DNA of 32,259 nucleotides from an uncultured bacterium (GTDB taxonomy: Bacteria; Bacillota; Clostridia; Oscillospirales; Oscillospiraceae), in contig CATKXO010000034.1 in NCBI GenBank assembly GCA_949840775.1, positions 1 through 32,259 of the forward strand, read 5' to 3'. Both the position numbers and the translations under genes were made by a program. The notes beneath the pieces were generated by a model. It did not search any database and was not told the origin of the DNA. It was given only the letters and a program-made list of their open reading frames with translations. Positions 8,343-16,250 of this stretch are shown piece by piece (position 1 is the stretch's first letter; each line of letters opens with the position of its first letter).

Positions 8343-9533
8343 TTAGAACTCCAGATTCTTGCCGTCCTTACCAAAGAGGTGGCAGACATTGCCGCTGAAA
8401 GTCAGGTTCAGCTTGTCGCCGGCGTGGTAAGAGTCGATGCGCTCGCCGTCGGCGTTCATGGTGGGCACGATGACCACCACGTCCTTGCCGTTGGCATTGG
8501 CGTGGAAGTGGACCTCGGAACCCATCAGCTCAGACACGTCGATGGTGGCGGAGAGGGTGTTGCCGGGCTGCTTGGCCAGCACCATGTGGCTGGGACGGAC
8601 ACCCAGGGTGATGTCCTGCGCCTCAACCTTGTGGGCGGCCAGGTTCTTCTGCTTCTCGTCGGAGAGCACGACCTTGCAGTTCTCCACGGCCACGGCGTAC
8701 TTGCCGCCCTCGTTGACCAGCTTGGCGTTGAAGTAGTTCATCTGAGGCATGCCGATGAAGCCGGACACGAACAGGTTGGCGGGGTGGTCGAAGACCTCCT
8801 GGGGGGTGCCGATCTGCTGGATGAAGCCGTCCTTCATAATCACGATACGATCGCCCAGGGTCATAGCCTCGGTCTGGTCGTGGGTGACGTAAATAAAGGT
8901 GGTGTTGATCTTCTGACGCAGCTTAATAATCTCGGCACGCATCTGGTTACGCAGCTTGGCGTCCAGGTTGGACAGAGGCTCGTCCATGAGCAGCACCTTG
9001 GGCTCGCGGACGATGGCGCGGCCGATGGCCACACGCTGCCGCTGGCCGCCGGACAGGGCCTTGGGCTTGCGGTCCAGATACTGGGTGATGTCCAGGATTT
9101 CGGCGGCCTCCTTGACCCGGCGGTCGATCTCGTCCTTGTCCATCTTGCGCAGCTTCAGGGGGAAAGCCATGTTCTCATACACCGTCATGTGGGGATACAG
9201 AGCGTAGCTCTGGAACACCATGGCGATGTCCCGGTTCTTGGGCTCCACATCGTTGACAAGCTTGCCGTCGATGTACAGCTCGCCGCCGGAGATTTCCTCC
9301 AGGCCGGCCACCATGCGCAGGGTGGTGGACTTGCCGCAGCCGGAGGGTCCGACCAGCACGATAAATTCCTTGTCGGCGATGTCCAGGTTGAAGGACTGGA
9401 CAGCGATGACGCCCTGCTCCGTGACCTGCAGGTTGGTCTTCTTCTCGGGCTCGCCCTTCTTCTTCTTGGCTTTCTTCTGGTCTCCGCTGTGGGGGTAGAT
9501 TTTCTGGATGTTCTTCAGGTTCAGAGTTGCCAT
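8343..9533 (-). CDS. Sugar ABC transporter ATPase, MsmK/UgpC/MalK family
   Basis: This is a cytoplasmic ATPase for CUT1 carbohydrate importers. The 396-aa protein has Walker A GPSGCGKST (62-70), Q-loop FQSYALYPH, signature LSGGQ (160-164), Walker B LLMDEP (181-186) and a C-terminal TOBE-like domain with LGVRPSHM. It carries an unusual lysine-rich insertion at residues 15-41 (KKAKKKKGEPEKK), between the first strand and the segment before Walker A. It is not in the operon of the two sugar permeases but is the only sugar ATPase in the block. I infer that it serves them and perhaps other importers, as MsmK does in streptococci. The start MATLNLKNIQKIYP matches the family, but the ribosome site is weak; a strong AAAGGAGG sits more than 110 nt upstream. 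A terminator follows. Confidence 0.9.
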   Translation of the reverse strand: MATLNLKNIQKIYPHSGDQKKAKKKKGEPEKKTNLQVTEQGVIAVQSFNLDIADKEFIVLVGPSGCGKSTTLRMVAGLEEISGGELYIDGKLVNDVEPKNRDIAMVFQSYALYPHMTVYENMAFPLKLRKMDKDEIDRRVKEAAEILDITQYLDRKPKALSGGQRQRVAIGRAIVREPKVLLMDEPLSNLDAKLRNQMRAEIIKLRQKINTTFIYVTHDQTEAMTLGDRIVIMKDGFIQQIGTPQEVFDHPANLFVSGFIGMPQMNYFNAKLVNEGGKYAVAVENCKVVLSDEKQKNLAAHKVEAQDITLGVRPSHMVLAKQPGNTLSATIDVSELMGSEVHFHANANGKDVVVIVPTMNADGERIDSYHAGDKLNLTFSGNVCHLFGKDGKNLEF

Positions 9534-9663
9534 AATGGTCCGGCTTTGATGGAGCGGCCTCCGCCATCTCCACCTCGCCCTGGAGCAGCATAGTCCCCAG
9601 GGGCTTTACGGCAGGTCTCCACACTGCCGCACCGCAAGCCGCAGCGGTATGTTTCCTCCTTTT
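9534..9663 (-). other. Structured leader of the ATPase gene
   Basis: The leader holds three successive potential hairpins: CGGCAG/CTGCCG (9609-9629), CCCTGG/CCAGGG (9578-9602) and GATGG/CCATC with an inner CGG/CCG (9548-9568). The last ends just before the start codon. An AAAAGGAGG ribosome-site-like sequence (9651-9663 complement) is not followed by an ATG. A TATAAT-like box lies at 9778-9783 (minus) without a clear -35 box. It resembles no riboswitch class that I know. Confidence 0.4.
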
Positions 9664-9840
9664 GTTTTGGTGCCGGGGGCTATGTGAGACCTTTGGCACG
9701 CCTCTTGGACCCTGTCCGGATCAGTTTCCGCAAAGCTGTGCCTGGGGTCCGAGATGGAGTAGCCTCCCGACCCTTGGATTATATTTGGAAAGGCGGGCGG
9801 ACCCGCCCGTTCCAACGAACAGCAGGAAACCCACAGGTCT

Positions 9841-9985
9841 CCTCCAAAGGTCCCCTTCGCAAAGGGGGCTCCCGGCGAAGCCGGGTGGGGGTTTTCTCCG
9901 AAAGAAACAGATGCGTTTCGATTGGGAAAACCCTCCGTCATTTGCTTCGCAAATGCCACCTCCCTTTGCGAAGGGAGGCTTTTTG
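9841..9985. mobile_element. MITE-like element with long inverted ends
   Basis: The 459-nt gap between nagA and the ATPase gene contains no gene but holds two inverted copies of a unit of about 55 nt. The left copy runs from CCCCTTCGCAAAGGGG (about 9852) through a CCCGGCGAAGCCGGG hairpin to GGGGGTTTTCTCC (9887-9899). The right copy, reversed, runs from GGGAAAACCCTCC (about 9924) through a CATTTGCTTCGCAAATG hairpin to CCTCCCTTTGCGAAGGGAGG (9959-9978). A short GAAAC/GTTTC stem sits between them. It encodes no transposase. A neighbouring inverted repeat, TTGGAA...TTCCAA around GGCGGGCGGACCCGCCC, lies at 9785-9815. The right-hand hairpin is followed by TTTTT on the plus strand. Confidence 0.6.
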
Positions 9986-9992
9986 CGCGTTC

Positions 9993-11120
9993 CTATACCT
10001 TCTGCCCCTTAAAGACGATGGCCTTAATGGACAAATCCTTCTCGTCCAGCAGGACGATGCTGGCCTCCTTGCCCTCGTCCAGGGTGCCCACCCGGTTCTC
10101 GATGCCGATGGATTTTGCGGGGTTGTAGGTGCAGGCCCGGACAGCGTCGGCCACGGGGATGCCGAAGGATACCGCCTGGCGCAGGCAGCCCATCAGGCTG
10201 GTGACCGACCCGGCCAGGGTCTCCGGGTGGCCCAGAATGGTGGCCCGATTGCCGTGGACCTCGATCATCTGGCCGCCGAAGGGGTACTCGCCGTCAGGCA
10301 TTCCGGTGGCCCGGAGAGAGTCGGAGATGATAATCATCCGCTCCTTGCCGAACAGGCCGAAGGTGAGGCGGACCACTGCGGGGTGGATGTGAATGCCGTC
10401 GCAGATCAGCTCGGGAATGACGGAGGGGACCTCCCAGGCCGCGCCGATGACCCCGGGGTCCCGGTGGGCCAGGGGGGGCATGGCGTTGTACAGATGGGTG
10501 GCGTGGTCTGCTCCCGCCTCAAAGGCGGCCTTGGCGGTGTCGTAGTTGGCCACGGTGTGGCCCACGGAGACGTGAATCCCCAGTTCCTTAGCGGCCTTGA
10601 TGAACTCGACGGAGCCGGGCTGCTCCGGGGCCAGGGTGACCAGGCGTACACAGCCCTCCGCCGCGTCCTGGAGACGCTTGAGCATGGCGGCGTCCGGGTC
10701 GTGGAGATAATCGCCGTTCTGGGCGCCCTTCTTGGCCATGCAGAGGAAGGGACCCTCCAGGTGGGCGCCCACCACCTCGGCGCCGCCGGCGTTCTGTTTC
10801 CGGTGGACGGCAGTGGTCTTGCAGATGGCCGTCAGCTGGTCCTCCGGGAGGGTCATGCCGGCGGGACAGATATAGGTCACGCCCTGAGACAGCTCAAAGT
10901 CGGCAATTTTTTGCAGGCCGTCAGGGGTGGCGTCGGAAAAATCCTCTCCCACGCAGCCGTGGAAGTGGACATCCACCAGTCCGGGGATGACGTAGCAGCC
11001 CTTGGCGTCCAGGACGGTATCGTCCCCGCTGGCCGCTGAAATCAGCGTGCCGTCGGTACAGATATCCCGCAGGGAAAAGCCCTGTTCCAGGTCGAAGACC
11101 TGGCCGCCAACGATTTTCAT
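9993..11120 (-). CDS. nagA: N-acetylglucosamine-6-phosphate deacetylase
   Basis: The enzyme hydrolyses GlcNAc-6-P to glucosamine-6-P and acetate, a cytoplasmic step of amino-sugar catabolism. The 375-aa protein has the amidohydrolase metal motif HFH (52-54), the metal ligand Glu in HLEGPF (120-125), GHT (His188), the substrate loop ATHLYNAMPPL with His209, and catalytic Asp267 in IISDS. Length is normal for the family. The ATG overlaps the nagB stop by 4 nt (ATGA), so the pair is translationally coupled. Substrate is produced by a GlcNAc kinase or transporter-kinase that is not in the window; the local kinase is of the 1-kinase type. Confidence 0.94.
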   Translation of the reverse strand: MKIVGGQVFDLEQGFSLRDICTDGTLISAASGDDTVLDAKGCYVIPGLVDVHFHGCVGEDFSDATPDGLQKIADFELSQGVTYICPAGMTLPEDQLTAICKTTAVHRKQNAGGAEVVGAHLEGPFLCMAKKGAQNGDYLHDPDAAMLKRLQDAAEGCVRLVTLAPEQPGSVEFIKAAKELGIHVSVGHTVANYDTAKAAFEAGADHATHLYNAMPPLAHRDPGVIGAAWEVPSVIPELICDGIHIHPAVVRLTFGLFGKERMIIISDSLRATGMPDGEYPFGGQMIEVHGNRATILGHPETLAGSVTSLMGCLRQAVSFGIPVADAVRACTYNPAKSIGIENRVGTLDEGKEASIVLLDEKDLSIKAIVFKGQKV

Positions 11121-11863
11121 ACTTCCACCCCGGCGGCAATCAGCTTGCTGAGCGCGGCCTCGTCAGCCACCAGCACCACGTTCTTGTGCAGCTGGAGGAT
11201 AGAGCCGGGGCACTGGGGGGTGATGGGTCCGCAGACAGAGTGATAGATGGCGTCCGCCTTCTCCTCGCCGCTGGCGCACAGCAGCACCTTCTTGGCGCCC
11301 ATGATGGCCCCCATGCCCATGCTGATGGCCTGCTTGGGCACATCGTCACGGCTGGCGAAGAAACGGGCGTTGGCGTCGATGGTGCTCTCGGCCAGGTCCA
11401 CCACGTGGGTCTCCTTCACAAAGCAGTCGCCGGGCTCGTTAAAGCCGATGTGGCCGTTGCGGCCGATGCCCAGCAGCTGGAGGTCCGCATAGCCCATGGA
11501 GCGGATATAGGCGTCGTACCCGTCACAGAAGGCCTTGGGGTCAGCGGTCAGGCCGTCGGGCACGCGGGTGTTGTCGGGGTTGATGTCCACATGGTCGAAG
11601 AGGTTGCTCTGCATAAAGTAGCGGTAGCTCTGGTCGTGGTCGGGGGCCAGGCCCACGTACTCGTCCAGGTTGACGGACAGAACGTCCTGAAAGCTGATGA
11701 GGCCCTGCTTGTACCAGTCCACCAGGTACTTGTAAGCCCCCTCGGGGGTGGAGCCGGTGGCCAGGCCCAGCAGGCAGGCGGGGTTGTGGACAACCTCACC
11801 GGCGATGACAGAGGCGGCCCGGCGGCTCATGGCGTTGTAGTCCTTTTCACGGTAAATAATCAT
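11117..11863 (-). CDS. nagB: Glucosamine-6-phosphate deaminase
   Basis: The enzyme converts glucosamine-6-P to fructose-6-P and ammonia, linking amino sugars to glycolysis. At 248 aa it is the short Gram-positive form. Motifs are GLATGSTPEG (33-42), the active-site NLDEYVGL with Asp67 (65-72), and GIGRNGHIGFNEPG (132-145) containing the ring-opening His138 and Glu143. AAGGAG precedes the ATG at 11863. A promoter at 11890-11918 gives nagBA its own transcription start immediately after the permease genes, so it can be expressed with or without them. Confidence 0.95.
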   Translation of the reverse strand: MIIYREKDYNAMSRRAASVIAGEVVHNPACLLGLATGSTPEGAYKYLVDWYKQGLISFQDVLSVNLDEYVGLAPDHDQSYRYFMQSNLFDHVDINPDNTRVPDGLTADPKAFCDGYDAYIRSMGYADLQLLGIGRNGHIGFNEPGDCFVKETHVVDLAESTIDANARFFASRDDVPKQAISMGMGAIMGAKKVLLCASGEEKADAIYHSVCGPITPQCPGSILQLHKNVVLVADEAALSKLIAAGVEV

Positions 11864-11889
11864 AGCGCATTACTCCTTTTCATACTGGT

Positions 11890-11918
11890 ATTTTATATGA
11901 TATGCGCGGGATATGCAA
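11890..11918 (-). promoter_or_regulatory. Promoter for nagB-nagA
   Basis: On the minus strand, TTGCAT (11913-11918), a 17-nt spacer and TAAAAT (11890-11895) precede the nagB start by 26 nt. The -35 box lies 16 nt past the stop codon of the upstream permease gene. Confidence 0.65.
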
Positions 11919-11934
11919 GACTGAATTTTAAACA

Positions 11935-12792
11935 TCAGCCCTTCACGCCGCCGGAAGCCAGGCCGCTGACCAGGTTCTTCTCGATGCACATGAAGAGGAT
12001 GACCACGGGGATGATGGCGAAGATGGAGGCGGCGAAGAGGTACTGCCACTCGATGATGTTGTAGCCGTTAAAGGTGTTGATGCCCACGGTGAGGGGCTTG
12101 AGGGTGTCGGTCTGGATGAGGCACAGGGCCACGGTGTACTCGTTCCAGGCGTTGATGAAGATGAAGATCAGGGTGGTGACGATGCCGGGTGCGGCCACCG
12201 GGAGGAGCACCTTCATCATGGACTGAATCCGGTTGCAGCCGTCGATGGTGGCGGCCTGTTCCATGTCTGCGGAGATGCCCATAAAGGTGCCACGGAGCAG
12301 CCAGATGGTAAAGGCCTGGTTGAAAGCGGCATTAATGAAAATCAGGCCCCAGATGCTGTCGGTCAGGTGCAGGACCTGCATGACCTGATAGATGCCGATG
12401 AGCAGGACCACCGGGGCGAACATCTGAGAGACGATGACAAAGCCCAGGAAGGCGGTCTGCCCCTTGAATTTCATCCGGGACAGGGCGTAGGCGGCGGGGA
12501 TGCCGCACAGCATGGCGATGATGGTGGAGCCGCCGGCGATCATGATGGAGTTGAGCATGTACTTGGCCATGGGAGCCCGGCTCCAGATGTCGATAAAGTT
12601 GGACCACAGGGCGGTAACGGGCAGAACGGTGCCGACGGCGGAGAAGATCTCCTCCCGGCTCTTCAGGGCGGTGCACAGCATGGCAAAGTAGGGGTACAGG
12701 GTGATGACGCACACGTCCAGCACCACGAAATAGAGCAGCAGGCGCAGAATTGTCTTTTTCATGGAGACAGGCTTTTTCACGGTTTGGGTCAC
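11935..12792 (-). CDS. Carbohydrate ABC transporter permease, MalG/UgpE type
   Basis: This is the second membrane subunit of a CUT1 sugar importer, 285 aa with about six helices. The EAA loop is visible as EQAATIDGCNRIQSMMKVLLP followed by VAAPGI. The N-terminal ALKSREEIFSAVG and the C-terminal EKNLVSGLASGGVKG are typical of the MalG branch. The start is GTG at 12792, with AAAGGAGATGA upstream and a 4-nt GTGA overlap with the previous gene; an ATG ten codons in has no ribosome site. It pairs with the permease at 12789-13748 and the lipoprotein at 13907-15202. The position beside nagB/nagA and nahK suggests an amino-sugar-containing substrate. Confidence 0.92.
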   Translation of the reverse strand: MTQTVKKPVSMKKTILRLLLYFVVLDVCVITLYPYFAMLCTALKSREEIFSAVGTVLPVTALWSNFIDIWSRAPMAKYMLNSIMIAGGSTIIAMLCGIPAAYALSRMKFKGQTAFLGFVIVSQMFAPVVLLIGIYQVMQVLHLTDSIWGLIFINAAFNQAFTIWLLRGTFMGISADMEQAATIDGCNRIQSMMKVLLPVAAPGIVTTLIFIFINAWNEYTVALCLIQTDTLKPLTVGINTFNGYNIIEWQYLFAASIFAIIPVVILFMCIEKNLVSGLASGGVKG

Positions 12793-13748
12793 AGGTCCTC
12801 ATCTCCTTTCCGCAGGGTGTAGATCATGTAGATGCTGGCGCAGATCAGCAGAATGATAAAGCCGATCACCGATACGGCGGAGGCCTCGCCCTGCTTGCCG
12901 TTGTAGAAGGCCAGCTTATAGAGGTAGGTGACAAGCGTGTCGGTGTGGTTGGCGGGGTCGCCCTTGGTCATGGTCCAGATGATGGGGAAGGAGTTGAACA
13001 CGTAGATGATATTCAGCACCGTGGATACCGTCAGGGAGGACTTGACCAAAGGCAGGGTGATCTTGAACAGCTTTTGAAAATAGCCCGCGCCGTCCACGGT
13101 GGCGGCCTCATAGTAGGAGTTGTCAATGCTTTGCAGGCCGGACAGCACACAGAAGCAGACGAAGGGGATGGTGACGAAGATGCCGCAGGCGATCTCCCAG
13201 GTGAACCAGGCGGCAGGGGTGGAGGTCCAGTTCATGGGGGCGCTGATGATGCCCATTTTCATAAGCAGGGTGTTCAGGGTGCCGTAGTCGGTATTGACGA
13301 TGAACTTCCAGGCGCTGGCCTGGATGACCAGGGTGGTGGCCCAGGGGAAGACCACGATGGCCCGGGCCACCTTCCGGCCCTTGAACTCGTTGTTCAGGAT
13401 CAGGGCCAGGATGAAGCCCAGCAGGGTGGAGAGGACTACCACGGCGATGGTCCAGAGAATGGTGTTTTTCAGCACCAGGGCAAACGAGGGGTCTTTGATG
13501 ACGGTGGTGAAGTTTTCAAAGTTGTTAAAGCCTTTCAGCTTGCCCGCCCGGGTCACCTTGTTCATGGACAGCTGGAACACTTTCACGATGGGGGTTACGA
13601 TAAAAATGGCCATCAGAATGATGCTGGGGGCGATCCAGATGTAGGGTTCGACGGTGCGAAAGAGTTTTTTGTTTCCGGGATTGGGCAGGCGTGGCTCCCG
13701 CTGCTGCGACTGCTGCCTGGCGGGAGCTGCCGGGGTTTTTGTACTCAC
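12789..13748 (-). CDS. Carbohydrate ABC transporter permease, MalF/UgpA type
   Basis: This is the first membrane subunit of the same CUT1 importer, 319 aa. A hydrophilic N-terminus rich in Gln/Pro/Arg is followed by about six helices starting PYIWIAPSIILMAIFIVTPI. The EAA loop is YEAATVDGAGYFQKLFKITLP. The frame is open upstream to 14012, but GTG 13748 is chosen because GGAGG lies 7 nt before it and the upstream extension overlaps the hairpin region and the 3' end of the lipoprotein gene. It is translationally coupled to the next permease. Two strong hairpins separate it from the lipoprotein gene, a common device for keeping permease expression lower than that of the binding protein. Confidence 0.92.
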   Translation of the reverse strand: MSTKTPAAPARQQSQQREPRLPNPGNKKLFRTVEPYIWIAPSIILMAIFIVTPIVKVFQLSMNKVTRAGKLKGFNNFENFTTVIKDPSFALVLKNTILWTIAVVVLSTLLGFILALILNNEFKGRKVARAIVVFPWATTLVIQASAWKFIVNTDYGTLNTLLMKMGIISAPMNWTSTPAAWFTWEIACGIFVTIPFVCFCVLSGLQSIDNSYYEAATVDGAGYFQKLFKITLPLVKSSLTVSTVLNIIYVFNSFPIIWTMTKGDPANHTDTLVTYLYKLAFYNGKQGEASAVSVIGFIILLICASIYMIYTLRKGDEDL

Positions 13749-13785
13749 GAAGACACCTCCTGAAAGTTTGTTCAGCGCCTTCCGG

Positions 13786-13868
13786 CCGCTTTCCAAAAGC
13801 GGCGGGCGCCGCGCCCTTGGAAAACGGCTGGAAGAGAGATGGGGGCCGGGCCGTTCTGGCCCGGCCCC
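13786..13868 (-). promoter_or_regulatory. Tandem stem-loops between lipoprotein and permease genes
   Basis: An 11-bp perfect stem GGGGCCGGGCC/GGCCCGGCCCC with a 5-nt loop (13842-13868) is followed, in transcription order, by a bulged stem with arms at 13786-13796 and 13817-13827 around a GGGCGC/GCGCCC core. No T-run follows, so partial termination or 3'-end protection of the lipoprotein mRNA is more likely than full termination. Confidence 0.6.
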
Positions 13869-13906
13869 ACGGTTGTGTGCGGTAACTGAATATGGATGGG
13901 TGCGGC

Positions 13907-15202
13907 TTAGCCGGCGATCTTGGCCTGGAGCGCGTCCAGCAGCTCCTTCACATTGCCGCCCAGCAGGGCCTGCTGCTCCACGTCGATGACGCCCTGCTTC
14001 ACGTCGGCCCACTTGGCCTGAGCGGTGGGATAGAACTTGGCGGAGCCAACGATCTCAATCCAGCTGGCGGCGTCGGGGTTGGCAGCGGCCATGATCTCGC
14101 CGCCGGTCTTGGTGGCGGGCAGGAAGTCCTCCATGATAACCCAGTCGGAGTAGCGGGTGTCCTCATAGAAGAAGTTGAAGAACTCCTTGATGGCGTCGAT
14201 CTTGTCGTCGGTGTCGTCGTTCTCAAAGACCATGAAGCGGTCCATAACGCCCACAGAAGAGGTGCTCTTGCCCTCGTTGGCGGGGATGGAGGCGATGCCG
14301 AAGTTGATGGGGTTGTCAGAGCTGGCAACGTAGGAGGAAATCTGGTTGGGACCGATCATCATGGCCAGCTTGCCGGCGGCAAACAGCTCCTGCAGGTCAT
14401 AGCGGGTCTGAGTGGCGGGGTCGGAGTTGGTCAGGCCGTCCTTGACCAGGCCGACGATGTACTCAACAGCTTCCACGTTCTCGGCGCTGTTCAGGGCCCA
14501 GCTTCCGTCGGCGCCCAGGAAGTCGCCGCCGTTGGTCCAGGAGTAGTAGGCGAAGCAGGCCTGACCCTCGTCAGTAGTCATGTCCACGCCCCAGGGATAG
14601 ATGTTGGCGTCGTAGGCCTTGATCTTCTCGCAGGCGGCTTTCAGCTCAGCCCAGGTGGTGGGAACCGTGTCCACGCCGGCGGCGTCCAGGATGTCCTTGT
14701 TGTAGTACATAGCCCGGGCGGAGGCCAGGTCGGGGATGGCCCAGATGGTGCCGTCGATGTTGGACTGCTCCAGGAAAGCGTCATAGAACTTGGCGTAGGT
14801 CTCGTCAGAGACGCACTCCTGAATGGGCCGGAGCAGGTCGTCGGCCTGGTAGTCGGCAAAGACATCGATGTTCAGGATGTCGGGGGCGGCGTTGTTGGAG
14901 ATGCGGGTGTTGACCACGGTGTAAATGTCGTTCCAGGAGACGACCTCCACGTTCAGGTCGATGTTGTCATGGCTGCCGTTGAACTCGGTCTGGAAGTTGG
15001 ACCACCAGTCCTTGGTCTGCTTGCCGTACTCTGCGGCAATGACGCTGATGGCGACCTTGTCTCCGCTGGCGGCGGGGGTGGAAGCGCTGGGATTGGAGCC
15101 GGCGGGGGTGCTGGCGGCGGGAGTGCTGGTTCCGCCGCCGCCGCAGGCGGCCAGGGACAGGGTCATAGCGGTGGCAAGTAAGGCTGCAAGAATTTTCTTC
15201 AT
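13907..15202 (-). CDS. Sugar-binding lipoprotein of the CUT1 ABC importer
   Basis: This is the extracellular solute-binding protein (family 1) that delivers a sugar to the two downstream permeases. Its 431 aa begin with a lipoprotein signal, MKKILAALLATAMTLSLAAC, where Cys20 would be lipidated. A Gly/Ser/Thr/Pro/Ala-rich linker follows to about residue 50. The fold includes ATPDILNI-like (AAPDILNIDVF), WAIPDLASARAMYYNKD and LFAAGKLAMMIGP segments typical of the family. ATG 15202 is preferred over the ATG 6 nt upstream because AAAGGAG then has a 7-8 nt spacer. The ligand cannot be read from sequence; genome context points to a GlcNAc- or GalNAc-containing oligosaccharide. Confidence 0.93.
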   Translation of the reverse strand: MKKILAALLATAMTLSLAACGGGGTSTPAASTPAGSNPSASTPAASGDKVAISVIAAEYGKQTKDWWSNFQTEFNGSHDNIDLNVEVVSWNDIYTVVNTRISNNAAPDILNIDVFADYQADDLLRPIQECVSDETYAKFYDAFLEQSNIDGTIWAIPDLASARAMYYNKDILDAAGVDTVPTTWAELKAACEKIKAYDANIYPWGVDMTTDEGQACFAYYSWTNGGDFLGADGSWALNSAENVEAVEYIVGLVKDGLTNSDPATQTRYDLQELFAAGKLAMMIGPNQISSYVASSDNPINFGIASIPANEGKSTSSVGVMDRFMVFENDDTDDKIDAIKEFFNFFYEDTRYSDWVIMEDFLPATKTGGEIMAAANPDAASWIEIVGSAKFYPTAQAKWADVKQGVIDVEQQALLGGNVKELLDALQAKIAG

Positions 15203-15240
15203 TTTCATTCTCCTTTTTTGTTTGTTTTGACTGCGTGCCA

Positions 15241-15290
15241 TAAGGTGCATAGAGATAATTCACAAATGCACCTTAACAATTCCTATTATA
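15241..15290 (-). promoter_or_regulatory. Probable promoter and operator of the sugar ABC operon
   Basis: On the minus strand a perfect TATAAT lies at 15285-15290 without a good -35 box at the usual distance, which suits an activator-dependent promoter. Just downstream, within the leader, TAAGGTGCAT (15241-15250) and its exact complement ATGCACCTTA (15266-15275) form a 10-bp inverted repeat with a 15-nt centre. This could be an operator or an mRNA hairpin. The AraC-type regulator encoded next door is the natural candidate to act here. Confidence 0.5.
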
Positions 15291-15335
15291 CTTGTTCATT
15301 GTGTAAATCTATAGTGTGAAACGTACATCTTATAG

Positions 15336-15373
15336 AAAAATCGTACAAACCAATGAAAGCTCGTACGATTTTT
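15336..15373 (-). terminator. Intrinsic terminator after the PocR-AraC regulator gene
   Basis: AAAAATCGTAC (15336-15346) and GTACGATTTTT (15363-15373) make an 11-bp stem with a T-run on either strand, 25 nt past the regulator stop. It separates the galE-nahK-regulator block from the transporter operon. The loop is long (16 nt), so efficiency is uncertain. Confidence 0.7.
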
Positions 15374-15398
15374 GAATAAAAATGGCAAAATTGACGAT

Positions 15399-16250
15399 TC
15401 AGTCGCCGCTGCGGGACCGGGCCTTTTTCCGAAAAGCGCTGGGGGTGGTGCCGGTCATGGAGCGGAAGACCTTGGAGAAGTAGTTGTAGTCGCTGATGCC
15501 CACCTCCTCCGCCACGGCGGAAATGGGCATGTTGCTCTGGAGCAGCAGCCGCTTGGCGGCGCTGATCCGCCGCTGGGCGATGAGCCAGGACAGAGTCTCC
15601 CCCCCGGACAGCTCCTTGGCCAGGGCGCACAGCTTGGTCCGCCCGATGTGCAGCTGCTTGGAGATGGAGGCCAGGGACAGCTTGTCCATGTAGTGCTGGT
15701 CGAGAAAGAGCTCCAGCCGCTGGGTGTCGGTCTGCTCCGTGGTAAGAATCATCCCCTTCAGGCGGATGTAAGCGGACAGGGCCTCCAGGGTCTCGGCGTA
15801 GGCCTGTATTTCCTGGTGGGAGTATTGGCGGAACTGATAGAAGGCATCCTTCAGCTCGTCGGGGTTTCCGGGCCACCAGTCCAGCAGGGCGCGGGTGTGT
15901 TCCCACTGCTCCTCCATGGAGGTGTCGTCCAGATAGCAGCCCACAGCCAGGTAGGCCAGAGGGGTGTTTTTGTCATAGAGGGGCATGACGGCCTCACAGA
16001 TGCCCAGGTGGCAGCGGTAAAACTGAAAGCCGCTCTCCGCCGTGTAGTGCCTGATCTTGCACTGGTCGCAGGCGATGCAGCGCTCGTGGCCCTCGGGCAG
16101 GTCGTTGATGGCCCGGCAGAAAGGGGGGTGGCCCCGGAACAGATTGATGTCCCGGCCCTCCGGGTCCAGAATGTTGGCGGGCACTCCGGTGAGGATTTTC
16201 AGATTGGCGATCAGCTTGCGCAGCTGCTCCTCGTCAAAGAGTATGTTCAT
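15399..16250 (-). CDS. AraC-family regulator with N-terminal PocR ligand-sensing domain
   Basis: This 283-aa transcription factor has a PocR-like sensory domain at about 5-165 and a C-terminal pair of helix-turn-helix motifs at about 180-275 (LSLASISKQLHIGRTKL and ISAVAEEVGISDYNYFSKVF). The sensory part contains a cysteine cluster, C58-x2-C61-x2-C64 and C80-x4-C85, plus C45. PocR domains bind small organic effectors, and the cysteines suggest metal or redox sensitivity, which is inference. The ATG overlaps the nahK stop by 4 nt (ATGA), so it is made together with the kinase. It lies directly upstream of the transporter operon, whose promoter has a good -10 but poor -35 box. It most likely activates that promoter and perhaps galE or nagB. 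Confidence 0.88.
   Translation of the reverse strand: MNILFDEEQLRKLIANLKILTGVPANILDPEGRDINLFRGHPPFCRAINDLPEGHERCIACDQCKIRHYTAESGFQFYRCHLGICEAVMPLYDKNTPLAYLAVGCYLDDTSMEEQWEHTRALLDWWPGNPDELKDAFYQFRQYSHQEIQAYAETLEALSAYIRLKGMILTTEQTDTQRLELFLDQHYMDKLSLASISKQLHIGRTKLCALAKELSGGETLSWLIAQRRISAAKRLLLQSNMPISAVAEEVGISDYNYFSKVFRSMTGTTPSAFRKKARSRSGD

Noticed and set aside
9606-9959. A 117-codon minus-strand gene in the nagA-ATPase gap
   Set aside because: It runs through the MITE-like element, has no ribosome site, and its product resembles no protein that I know.
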